Below are positions 9,373 through 19,745 of a stretch of DNA of 64,000 bases, piece after piece. Where the stretch lies: positions 434,001 to 498,000 of the forward strand of contig NAJO01000020.1 in NCBI GenBank assembly GCA_002077065.1, in the 5' to 3' direction. A program made the translations under genes and the position numbers. This DNA comes from Cryoendolithus antarcticus. Lineage: Eukaryota; Ascomycota; Dothideomycetes; Cladosporiales; Cladosporiaceae. Each line of letters begins with the position of its first letter. Position 1 is the first letter of the stretch. Under the pieces are notes generated by a model, which was given only the letters and a program-made list of their open reading frames with translations, did no database searches and had not been told where the DNA came from.

Positions 9373-11842
9373 CTATCGGTAAGCAGCCTGAACACCGAAG
9401 ATGCTAGCAGCCGCCGATGCAGCCCAGTCGTTCTCATCATATGGTGGTGTCGGCCATTGAGGATTAATGGTGTTCTTCTGCTGCTGCGGGGCCATTGGGA
9501 TGTTCATCGGCTTCGACGGCGTGAAGTCATGAGCGCTGTAGCTCGCACCCATATTGTCTTTCGATGGCGATGGTGTAAGGTACGGTGCAGACATTCCAGG
9601 GTCGGACGTAATCTGTTGTATGCGAGGGCGTGTTGCTTGATAGTTGCCGACAACAGGGAGCGGGTGATTCAAGCGACCGGCGGCTTTGTGCGCAGAGATC
9701 AATGCTTCGTCGAGAAGCTCGTCCTCCTCGTCAGGCGTGTCGTAGTGATTTGCTGGGTTGTTGTATCGCACTGACCGGCGCGTTCGACTCGAGATGGGTG
9801 CTACAGTCGCAGTCGGCAGTGGCGAGGTGTTCTTCTCGGGCACAAGTGGTGTCGAGTGATGTCGCTTGAGAGCAGGGTTGCTGGGCATGCGGCTTGGCTG
9901 CTTGTTCTGCATGTTCGCTGCGCCGCCATTGACGTCCAGGCTGTATCGCACGCTCCTAAGCGCCTTGTCGAGCTCAGCAAAGTTCGGGTCTGATGACGGG
10001 TCGAGTGCCACAGGTGCAATCGCCATCGCGTCGGGTATGGACTGCCTATTGATGTTGTTCGCCGATGTTGTGTTCCAGGGTCCACAACCGGCGTTGGCTT
10101 CAATGTCCTCGGCATTGGGCGACATCGGGCCAGATTGACGACCGGATAGTCTTCGCGCCCGCTTTCGTAGGTGTGAGAAGAAGCTCTCCCGTTGACTCCC
10201 CGTCGGTGACTTGAGACCGTTGGCTCCCTCGAGCATGCGCTCAGCTTCTTGCCGGTGAAGGTCTGCATAGTGATTGCCGTGTGAGTTGACAGACAGCTGC
10301 CGGCCAACCTTCTTGCGCTCCTCGGTAGTCTCTATCCGACGTGTATTCGCTTGAGCAGTCGCGTTGGTCGCGTCGGGTAGCGGTGAGATTGGTCGGACTG
10401 AAGGCAGTATGGGTATTGGAGCAGCATTCGACGCGCCTCCTGTAGTCCAAGTAGATCTCTTTGTATTCAGAGGCCTGGCCTTGGGCACCACAGGCACGAC
10501 TTCGGCAGTGTTCGCATGTATAGGTGCTGGTCGTGGTGCGGCAGGTTGTACTGGCTGGACGTGATCGGGAACAGCAGGTGCGCTCTCCTTGCCTCCAAGC
10601 GACTTCCTGAACCAGAGCGATGTCTTCGTCGACAGCGGGTGAGCAGAATCCACAGCTTCTGCAGCAGTGATAGTGGACGGCTTGCGGCCGAGCAGTCTCT
10701 GCGTGCTGCTGCTCTTCGGTCTAATCAATGGGTCCACGGCGTCCGAGAAGAACTCGTGCTCAAGTGCTTGTCGCGATGTCGGCCGTGCCTTCGGATCCCA
10801 CAGCAAACACCAAGTCACGAAGTTCGCCAGGCTTGCTGGCCAGTGCGGCGCTGGGAGAACCGTCTCCAGCGAGTGCGGTGCCATCTTCGGAAACGAGAAT
10901 CCCAGCTTTTGTGCGAGTCTTATGCCGTCTTTCCATTCACCTCCGCCTACCTTCTGGCCGTGTCGGTTCACCCAGCTGCCCGGGCTACCCATGATTTCGC
11001 AGACCCGCCACACTTGATCCACCTCGTTTCCACCCGGGAACAGTGGCTTGAGCGTCGCGATCTCAACAGCCATCGCGCCGATCGCCCAGATGTCAACAGG
11101 TGCGGAGTACTCGCCTGCCCGTAGCAACACCTCGGGCGCGCGGTACCATCGCGTTGACACATATGTCGTATACGGGACTCGAGAGTGCGTTTCGCGCGCA
11201 AGACCGAAGTCGGCGATCTTGATGGAGTACGAGGGAGGCGTTGAAGGCGGTGTGACCATAGAAGAGTATCTTCGGCAGGTGTGTCCAGGTTCTGTAGCTG
11301 AAGTCGAGACTAGGATGTTTTCGGGCTTGATATCGCGATGGAAGAAGTCGTTCTCGTGGATGTGCTCCAGACCAGACATGATTTGGAAGAGGATGCTCTT
11401 TACGCTAGCTGTGTCGAGTGACTTGTGGTCGCGAGCCTTCATCAGTTGGTACAAGTTGCCATCCATGTACTCCATGGCGATATGGAGCTTCTTGCTGAGC
11501 GGATCAAGGAAGATGTCGTACGCTGGGACCAGATGAGGATGCGCTGGGAGTGATTTGAGAAAGATGACTTCACGAAGCTCCATGCATTGCGCGAAGCTGT
11601 CGAAGGTTTTTTTCATGGTCTTGATCGCGACCTAGAAGTGTGTCAGCAGTCTAAAACACGCACACAATTCTGCGACTCACCATGGTGCCTCTTCGTACCG
11701 TATGAGCGCCAGCGCCCCGAGTCCGACCAAGCGCGACACTGCCGAAGCTCCCATCACCGATGTCCTTGATGACTTCGTACTTATCATCAAGACACAAGGC
11801 CTGGTGGGAGCTCCTGTGGGAGCCATCGTACGCGACAGTCAT
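9373..11842 (-). CDS. IME2: Ime2-like protein kinase (RCK/MAK family)
   Basis: Two exons, 11842-11681 and 11631-9373, with a 49-bp phase-0 intron (GTGAGT...TTCTAG), giving 806 aa. The kinase domain fills the N-terminal half: the glycine loop IGDGSFGSVALGR lies in exon 1, the splice creates VAIK (Lys58), then HRDIKPEN (152-159), DFGLA (195-199) and the activation loop PYTTYVSTRWYRAPE with TTY at 209-211. The T-x-Y loop and the roughly 30-residue insert before DFG match fungal Ime2/ImeB/Crk1 kinases. These link nutrient or light signals to meiosis, sexual development and filamentation. The C-terminal 430 or so residues are Pro/Ser-rich and probably regulatory. ATG 11842 gives a short leader before DDKYEVIKDIG. 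A long non-coding stretch lies upstream. Confidence 0.9.
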
Positions 11843-14289
11843 CGTGATGAGAGTGCTTCAAGATCAAGAAGCTGGAATGAGGTTGGCGATACTATCTCGA
11901 CATGAAGTGCGGGAGATGATATGGTCGCTATCAGTGTCAGCATTGGATCACTTCGCCACAGTAAAGTGGTCGGTACATACGGGATTGGCCTCGCGACAAA
12001 GGTTATGCGGGCTAGTGACTGCAGAGCTGCAGTCTCAATGCACGAACTTGGTAGGCGAAGCTCGGGATTACGATTAGTCGATGGATGAGGTGTAGTCGGC
12101 ACAGTCCAGGAAATCAAAGAAAGTGAGTGTCGCGATGACTCCAGGGTCCTGCGCAAGAGTCAAGTTGGGTGTAAAAGAGTGTGGAATCCCTGGCAAAAGG
12201 GTCGCGTCGATGAGGTAGCGGGATCGAGAGTCAAGGAGGATAGACTACGGGCGAGTCCTGGGACCACGGATGGCGGGAGTGAGGCCCCGAGGGAATGGTG
12301 CGCTCAAGCACGATCGCCAGAGTCTAACGGCAGTGCCGAGATAGCGCAGGCGGGGGGCTTGACTCGAGGAGAGTAGTGGGCCCAGCGAGGGTGAAGGTGA
12401 GACAAGCGTTGCACTGCGGAGCCTGTCGTTCAGATAGGGACGAAATTACGAGATACTCGATCGGAGGCGTAGTGCCAGGAAAGTATCGGTTCGGGACGGC
12501 GCTGGGAAGTGTGTCGGGAAGCACCACGCGAAATGAGACAAGCGGCGGCGCGAGGAGGTCGCGTCAGCTTGCTTTGATCTCTGTTATCGACGGAGGTGGA
12601 CGGCGATGAGAGTCCGGCAATTCAGCGGCTTCAGCTTAGAGGGCCAGCATGCTGCTTGACACCGTTGCCAGGGTCGGTGATGAGGTGTAGAAATGAAGCT
12701 GGCAATTGATGGGACTAGCAGTGGTTCCAGAAGGGCGCATGGACTGCCAGCGCAGACGGGCGCCGCGTTGACGACCAGGACTGCCGTTGATGTCCCTGTG
12801 AATCGGCGCGCTAGTGGTTGCGAGGACGGTGGAAGTGAGGTCAAATCAAGCGGCGAAGATTCGATGAAAGAAAGGGTAGTGTTTCAATGATCGTTATCCT
12901 GAATGATGACTTGATCGTACTGCGATTATCGACGCAGCACTCGACCCGACCGCAGCATCGCGGACGGACAGGATTGCTGCACTCTGCCGTCAGCCTTGTC
13001 ACAAAGTGGCAGGGGATGTGGCGCTGGCAAATTGGGCACTTTCGGAGTCCGTCGCACGCTATGCCCGTTTCATCCCCGATATCCCTTCGAAACACTCTCC
13101 GGCGTGTCTTCCACGGCCTTTGATGAACACCACCTAATATATCCCATAGAACGACTATTCGTCATCCCACTCTCTACACCAAACGCAGCAGATCTCCTTC
13201 TGCCTGTTTCCCACGCCGCACGTGCGTTACCGCGTGGCCGCCATCCTCCTTACGTCGCGAATGGCAGACGTCACCGTCTTTCTGTGCGACCAAGCCCGAT
13301 TCCTGCACTCCCTCCCACGCAGCAGATTCGATTTCTCCGTCACCGCGCCACATCCTCCTGCATCGCATTTCACCAACAACGCGTCGCGCACTCATCACCA
13401 TGCGCGATCGAAGTGCGCGCACATCGTGGCTCGGGTAGCCACTTTCCCCTGAACCCACACACCACATTGGCTACCTTAGCTCGAATTTCTTGCTTTCGTG
13501 CCTGGCAATCTGCACGCTACTGGGTCGCTAGTCGGCCTTTTGCATCGGCAGACAAAAGTCGACGTGCCGTGCGATTCTGACGATGGTGCGAGTGTCTATT
13601 TTGGTCTCTTGCTGCAACCTCGTCGTTCTCTGTCGAATCTCAGTAGTACTGGTGTCAATTCGTGGTACGCTGAGTGCGCGCAGCTCAGCGGGTGTACGCT
13701 GTAACTTGCATCGAGACGGTCGTGGCGAGAGACGAGCGTAAAGTCATGCCACCAGAGACAGGCCCTGTCTGGACAAATCTCGGTTTGACATCCCGAAACT
13801 CTGTCATCGCCTCTTAGCTTCACTGCAAGGCCCGGGCCACGCATCCGGTTGGCTGTCAAGTTTCCATCACCGAAAGACTGGAGACATACCCGACCAGGAC
13901 CTCCCGGTTTCCTCCGCTACTCGCTGGAACTTTGAGGTTGTTGTGAAAGGAGTGATGATGTCGTCACAATGGACCAAACGATGCGTCGGTTCGTGAATGA
14001 CGAGCTGGAGCGTATTCGACAGCACGACATTGACCATCACCAACTATCGGCCACTACTCGGTGATGTTCTATTGGCTACTCCTCGGTGATGGTAATGAAC
14101 GCGCTCGACACCGCACGCCTCTCGTGAAGAAGGGATATTCTTGCGTGGGCTCGCAAAGCCTCACGAAGCACAGCGGATGGGACAGCCAGATTCTCATGAC
14201 AATGTGATCACTCTCGCTTTGCAGATGCAAGGTATGTAGGTATCAGTCTCACTAATTCGCAGCGTACACTTCCCAGTTTTTCCTTTGTC
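11843..14289. promoter_or_regulatory. long intergenic region upstream of the IME2-like gene
   Basis: About 2.4 kb without a convincing gene, the longest gap in the window. Reading frames here (for example plus strand 12996-13580) are Arg/His/Pro-rich with no family resemblance. A small imperfect tandem motif containing CTACT...CGGTGATG occurs twice near 14053-14092. The region adjoins the kinase promoter on one side and the 3' end of the membrane-protein gene on the other. It may hold a long 5' leader or control region; no specific site is claimed. Confidence 0.4.
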
Positions 14290-16315
14290 TCAAGTCTTCG
14301 ACGAGCCCAACCAGAAGAACCCATAGCTAGCTACACAAACCACAATAGTCATCACCAATCCCCCAACCCAAGGCAACGAAGCCGCAGCAGCAAGGTCCGA
14401 AGAATTCTTGAAGAGCACCACCCACCCCTTACTCCCCATTCCAAATGCATTGCCTTCACACCAACAGTTGTTGTAGCCTCCCGTAAATTCCATCAAAGAG
14501 CCGATGATGAGCAAGGCGGTGTTCAGGACGCAGAGTGTCTTGCCCAAGTATCTGAACAGCACTGCTGCACCGCAGAGAGCACTGTGGGAAAAGTCCCGCT
14601 CATAGACGTTCTGCTGTGGTGCCGTGGTGTTGGTGTTCGGATTGTTAGACGGGTCACGTTGGAACTGCTTGAAGGGATCTAGGACGTGCTCGCTTTGATA
14701 GCGCAGCATAGCTGCGTGACTGAAGAGAGTGGCGATCATGAGAAAGAGCCAGGCCAATGTTGCGACTCCGCCATATAGCAGGTAGCTCCCGGAGCGATAG
14801 CCCAGACCTACTGTCGGAGTGGTGTAGGCGATCAAGACAGAGGCGCCTGTGGTGCCCCATTGGAGAAAGAGGGCCGCACAGCTGGCCCCGATGATGCGGC
14901 GGTAGACTTCAGCACGCATGCCACCCCATTTGGCGTAGGCTTTGATGCCGTTGGTGCCAATGCCGCAGTATTTTGCTGTGCCTTTGCTGTCGGCTGTTAG
15001 GCCGTGCGGACCCAAGTTCTGCAGCATAGGTGGGCTTGGACCTTTGTCAGTGCAGAGCTTCTCCGAGATGTTCTGGAGTGTGGCGGTGAACGCGCTTCGG
15101 AAGGTCTGCGCGAGCTGACTCCATGTGAAGAGTCGGGCGTAGTTGAAGATAGGGCCTTTGAGCTCCTCGTCTCCGCCAACACTTGCACCCATCCAGGGCG
15201 GGGTCTCGAGGCGTAGAGCGTTGGGTGTATTGAAGAAGCCCTGAGCTTGTGTATGGTGAGGAAAGAGCTGCGGGCTGAGACCCGGCCGGACCATCAGCCC
15301 TTGTTGCTCTGCTTTCATTGGTGTGTTGTGAGGAGGTTCTGGGGCGCAATATGCTGTCTCGTGGGCATTGGATATGGCGTCTTCGATTGAGTGATCTGTC
15401 GCTTGAGTGCCGCAGCTGATATAACCCAGCACGATCGGAATCTGCTTCGACTTAGCTTCGTCTGCAGATATATGCCGACACTGTACTTACCAGCCATAGC
15501 CACAGGGTGCCGGATGAGATCTGTAACGCCGTCGAAGGATCACCAAGTTGCGCCATAAACGAAGCAATCACGGTGAGCAAGTATGCAATCGCTGCCAAAG
15601 CCACTTGCGCCACCAGAGATGCTGTGACGCCTCGTCTGGTGCTCCTCAAGCTTACGCCACCACACCGCGTTGCCTTTCACGTTCGGATTGCCCTGGAACA
15701 CGATCAAACTGCTGAACCATCCTCGTTCTTGAGAAGCTCTCAGGAGGACCTGCTGCGCCTCTTGGAGCAGGTATTGTGCAGACCTAATGGTCGCTTTAAA
15801 GTCTGGAAACGACTCCAACGTATCAGACCCGGCCTTTTCGCGCAAGATGTCAACTGCCGCTTGGTCCACAGCTGATTTAGGATCGTGATTGTCAACGAGT
15901 ACGCAACGAGAGCAGGGCTGCAAACTGCGAGGCAGAACGACATGATGTTTCTCCAAGGATCGCCTGTCTCGTATGGCAACTGCGCGGTCAGAGCGAGATA
16001 AGGCAGGAAATAGTTCGTCATCGATGAAGAAAAGCTCTGAAAGTCGAAGCGCTGTGCTAGGTGTCAGCGCACTTTCTCAATGGTCGGAAACATACTGAAT
16101 ATACGTATGGCATGATGTTGGAATTGCATTGTGCATAGAAAGTGTCCACATCGATGCCCCAGGCCTGGCTAGTCAGGTTAGGCACTGAAAGTCCATGTCC
16201 GTTGACTAGCCCAACATTCGCAAACCCGCTGTTGTTCAGCTGAGTGAGGTTTAGCTTGCCATGACGTCTTGGTTGTGTTCGCGAAGATGTCGGCTAGTAG
16301 AGTTTGGTTGATCAT
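14290..16315 (-). CDS. fungal multi-pass membrane protein, apparently frameshifted
   Basis: Protein-like segments in order: ATG 16315 (INQTLLADIFANTTKTS); exon 16260-16096 (GKLNLTQLNNSGFANVGL... to MPYVYS); intron 16095-16052 (GTATGT...CACAG, 44 bp); exon from 16051 (RFDFQSFSSSMTNYFLPYLA, LTAQLPYETGDPWRNIMSF); a segment to about 15635 (DILREKAGSDTLESFPDF, SAQYLLQEAQQVLL); a membrane helix (SLVAQVALAAIAYLLTVIAS); intron 15490-15442 (GTAAGT...AGCAG, 49 bp); last exon 15441-14290. It has about six hydrophobic segments and a long non-membrane central part. I recall this layout from an uncharacterised family of ascomycete membrane proteins. The reading frame changes near 16262, 15860 and 15632 without a convincing intron, so it may be a decaying gene, or the assembly may contain errors. 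Function is unknown. Confidence 0.6.
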
Positions 16316-17228
16316 GATCGTGCTCAGGCGTCAAATGATGATCTCGCACACAACATTAAAAGTGCAAGGCTGCGAAAGGAGAGATGTGACAGGTGGCACA
16401 GGAAGTATACTTATAGCCTACCAGCGACCAACGTCCATCAACGGCACAGAGTCCGGCCTCATGTTCCTTCCAACAGTCATCAGGGGCGAGGTACAGGTAG
16501 CGGACAGCGTGCTAAGCGATTATGGACGCGAAAGACGCCTCGGGAGCGACTCGGACAAGGCTGGGTTCAGGGCGGCCTCATTCATGATGTGGCCTGATAC
16601 TGCAAGGCTGCACAGCTACATCCAGCCATGTGAGTGGACAATGCATTTGTACGTCGAGGCGTCGATCCTTGCGTTCCGATCTAGAGCGTATCCGAGATGT
16701 CGGACAACTCATGTCGATTGCGCACTTGCGCCTCACGTCTTGGCTCAGTGAAGTACTTTGCAACTTGCCGCAGCTCGCCATGATTGCCGAATCATGAGGC
16801 TCAAGTTGCGGCCCCATGAAATAGCGCAATCTCAGCCACCGCCCTGTTAAGATATATGAGCGGCACGGGCGATGCTATGGCTGCGGATCATCTGCGATCT
16901 GTAATCATTCGTAGTACGACGTGCGTCGAGTCGCCAAGGATGCTACGGGGCTCACTATCTGAGTCCGATTCCGTCCAAGTGCTAAATGAGCCGTTGGGGC
17001 ATTGCTATGCAACCTCGCTTGCTTCCTGTGTTGGGCGAATAGTGGCGTATGTCGTGTAACGAGGAGGGAGGGGCGATGAAGGAAGTGAGGTCAGATGAGA
17101 ATTGGTTAACGTTTACCCAAAGCGGAGGAAGGAACGCGGGACGAACCTGCCCCGCTACCTTGTCGTTCCTCGATACCCAGACGCCGGGTATCTTAGATCT
17201 GTCTGGACCGACGGTACATTGCAGCACA
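16316..17228. other. intergenic upstream of VPS25 and of the membrane-protein gene
   Basis: About 0.9 kb between divergent genes. A minus-strand stretch around 16498-16410 translates to a protein-like run containing APDDCWKEHEAGLC and then stops. It could be an upstream exon of the membrane-protein gene, but I cannot link it with confidence. Confidence 0.35.
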
Positions 17229-17867
17229 ATGGCATCGTCGAGCTCCTCGCCAGTACCACCAACACTCACCTCCGCCTACGCCGCTCCGCCACCCACTACG
17301 ATCTCCACCGCCTCCACTTCAATAGTATTCACCTTCCCCACCTACACCTCCTTCCCACCCTTCTACACCCTCCAACCCAATCTCACCACTCGTGCGCGGC
17401 AACTAACCCTTTGGTCGAACCTCCTCACGACCTATTGCGCCCACCACCGCCTCTTCAAGCTCTCACTTTCCTCCCTCCCATCGAATCTCTTCGCCAACCC
17501 TTCAATTCACCGATCTCTCTCGCAACCCGATATTCGCACAGTCCTTGCCCACCTCGCCTTGCCCGCAAACGGTGGCAGAGTTGAGTGGATACCCACCTCC
17601 TCACGTGCTGAAAAGCCGAACAGCTGCTGGGTGTATTGGCGAACGCCAACAGAGTGGGCCGATGCGATATACGGCTGGGTAGACGAGACGGGGCAGAAAG
17701 GTGCGGTGCTGACGGAGTATGAGATTCGAGAGGGCGAGGCCGTGCAGAGTCAGGAGTGGAGAGGGATGGATGAGGACTTGTTGAGGAAGGTGCTGGGGTT
17801 GTTGGTGAAGAGAGGGAAGGCGCAGATATTTGGGCAGGAGGAGACTGCTGGTGTGAAGTTCTTCTGA
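17229..17867 (+). CDS. VPS25: ESCRT-II subunit VPS25
   Basis: A single exon of 212 aa, close to the family's usual 180-210. After a short Ser/Pro/Thr leader it has FTFPTYTSFPPFYTLQPN, the characteristic Vps25 start with its PPF/PPFY signature. The first winged-helix domain follows (TRARQLTLWSNLLTTYC, then FKLSL). The second winged helix contains WVYWRTPTEWADAIYGWVDE, a block from TGQKGAVLTEYEIREGE, and DEDLLRKVLGLLVKRGKAQIF, ending GVKFF. Vps25 provides the two Vps20-binding arms of ESCRT-II in multivesicular-body sorting at endosomes. The frame is open upstream to 17049, but the ATG at 17229 directly precedes the conserved region and gives the family length. Confidence 0.93.
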   Translation: MASSSSSPVPPTLTSAYAAPPPTTISTASTSIVFTFPTYTSFPPFYTLQPNLTTRARQLTLWSNLLTTYCAHHRLFKLSLSSLPSNLFANPSIHRSLSQPDIRTVLAHLALPANGGRVEWIPTSSRAEKPNSCWVYWRTPTEWADAIYGWVDETGQKGAVLTEYEIREGEAVQSQEWRGMDEDLLRKVLGLLVKRGKAQIFGQEETAGVKFF

Positions 17868-18442
17868 GGCGGCAATATTGTCTACTTGCTTTACTTCAAC
17901 CGTCGTGGGATGAGGCGAGATCCAGCTCAACGGCAGGGAGTCTACGACTTCGCCGCGCGATGTTCCCTTCTGAAGCCGGCGTCCTCAAGCTTCGCAAAGC
18001 GCGAACCCGCGTGCATCACCTACACAGTGTCGCCAGTGGCACGTATCGCCATACGTTCCGTGCAGCCACACGGAACCATGAGCAGATACTATCAAGCGTC
18101 CCTTGTGGGTTCGGAGTGCACTCGCGAACGCTCTCCTCTAGGTCAGGTCACGATTTGGACCCGCGATACGCAGGCCAAGTGTCAGGCGGCAGGGCTGGCG
18201 CTGCGCTGCCCGAGCAAGGGTCTCATGGAAGTTCCTGGGTCGAGGCCTGGCTCTACTATCGTCCGATCACTCGCGAGTGCTTCAGAAGGTGGAAGCCTCG
18301 GACATGGGTGTCGGTTCATAGTTGCGGTAGGTCGCAGCGTCCGCCACCGCATTTAGGACGCTGATCTGTTCGACCATGCGATATGACTGTCCAGAAGTGG
18401 CGGTTCGGAAAGAGTGGAACTTGGAGCCAGTGGACAGAACAC
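17868..18442. other. intergenic between convergent VPS25 and ATP10
   Basis: 575 bp between two convergent 3' ends. No supported gene or repeat was seen. Confidence 0.5.
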
Positions 18443-19528
18443 TCAGCCACTAGCTGATGCAACTCGAGGCTCATCGAAGACCTCAGTAACCACCTCTTCC
18501 AGCTTCTTCTCATCGAGCTCGTCCTTCTCATGAACCGGCACGCTTGCCTCCTGAACCAGTCTTCTCAATCCTCTCACCATACTCTCCTTCTCATGCGGCT
18601 CCGCCAATGCACTGCCAGCCCAACGGATCCGGCATTCGTGATCTACGAGATACACATAGCCAGTCTTGTCGTTGATGAGTCCCAACGCCTCCTTGATCAT
18701 CTCTGTCACTCCCTTGTACACCATGAAGTACCTTCCCTGCTGCTCCACCGACCGCTGCTTCCTCAAGTTGCGTCGAAACATCTGCAGCAGGTACCACTTC
18801 AACCAGTTCTCCTCCCGATTGATCTCCACCATCTGCGCAACCCCCTCCGCCCCTGCAAGCACCTCATGCAACTCCGGATGCGTCTGCTTCGCGCAGAAAG
18901 TATTCACCTGATTCACCGCCCAAGTATTGCTAACCACACTAACCACACTCACTCTACCCTTCATGAGCTCACACGTATCCCTCCCATACCCACCATACCC
19001 ATCCACCCTCTCCAGCTCTCGGCTCTCCACACCCTTCGCCAACGTCTTGCCATACAGATTCGGAAACCACAGCGCATGCTCCGCCCGAAACACCCGCTCG
19101 TTAGCAATGAACTGCTTGCCTTTGTGAAACCGCATGTTGCTCCAGTCGCGGAAGTAGGGCTTCGCGATCTGCTGCGTCATTTTTGCGCGCTTGGCAAGGT
19201 GCTTATCGAAGTTTACGAAGTCGTCTCGGCGTTGGCGCAGGGAGCGAGAGTCATCGCCGCGGTTTTCGCCTGGGGAGGGGGGGTGCGGCATTCCTATCGG
19301 ACGGCTTAAGGGGAGGGGAGTGAAGTCTGTGTCGTTGTCTTGTCTCTTGCGGAGCTTGTAGCCCGGGACTGAGGCGGGGGAGTTCGCGCGGGTGGGAGGT
19401 GGAGGAGGGGACTTTGGGGGAGAGGGAAGGGTTGCGTAGGCGCGGTGGAGGGGGAGGCATGATGGAAGAGAGTCTGCTAGAAGGGCGGAGCGCATGGCCC
19501 GAAGGCAGAGGAGGGAGGGTGGCTTCAT
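18443..19528 (-). CDS. ATP10: mitochondrial ATP synthase assembly factor ATP10
   Basis: A single exon of 361 aa. ATG 19528 gives an N-terminus rich in Leu, Arg and Ser with no acidic residues for about 40 residues, typical of a mitochondrial presequence, followed by a Pro-rich linker. The conserved part begins near residue 110 and includes [72 protein letters not shown] and [20 protein letters not shown]. These match Atp10, an inner-membrane chaperone that assembles Atp6 into the Fo sector of ATP synthase. The frame is open upstream to 19651, but that extension lacks an ATG-led targeting signal. It is divergent from the prolyl-tRNA synthetase gene, start codons 217 bp apart. Confidence 0.93.
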   Translation of the reverse strand: MKPPSLLCLRAMRSALLADSLPSCLPLHRAYATLPSPPKSPPPPPTRANSPASVPGYKLRKRQDNDTDFTPLPLSRPIGMPHPPSPGENRGDDSRSLRQRRDDFVNFDKHLAKRAKMTQQIAKPYFRDWSNMRFHKGKQFIANERVFRAEHALWFPNLYGKTLAKGVESRELERVDGYGGYGRDTCELMKGRVSVVSVVSNTWAVNQVNTFCAKQTHPELHEVLAGAEGVAQMVEINREENWLKWYLLQMFRRNLRKQRSVEQQGRYFMVYKGVTEMIKEALGLINDKTGYVYLVDHECRIRWAGSALAEPHEKESMVRGLRRLVQEASVPVHEKDELDEKKLEEVVTEVFDEPRVASASG

Positions 19529-19745
19529 GTTGCCGTAGAAAAGAGGCGCAGTACCGGTTTGGAAGCTAACATATAATAAGACCTCCGAAGCATATACGAT
19601 CTCCTGGATGTCTGTCGGGGATGACCCCGGTTCAGATCCGCTGTTCCGCATCGGTGTAGGACCACTCCACTTGTCGAATACACAATCAGTACTCGTTGAC
19701 CCTGCGTTGCTACTTTGTCAATCGGACGCGGTCTGCTCTACTCGC
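19529..19745. promoter_or_regulatory. short divergent promoter between two mitochondrial-protein genes
   Basis: 217 bp separate the start codons of ATP10 (minus) and mitochondrial prolyl-tRNA synthetase (plus). Frames of both genes remain open part-way into this stretch, so functional 5' UTRs may overlap. A minus-strand-readable TATTATA-like element lies around 19570-19578. Confidence 0.5.

Noticed and set aside
12996..13580. 194-codon plus-strand frame in the long gap
   Set aside because: Arg/His/Pro-rich composition, no ATG-led conserved block and no family motif; probably chance.
18530..19309. 259-codon plus-strand frame opposite ATP10
   Set aside because: His/Leu/Pro-rich antisense shadow of a strongly supported gene.
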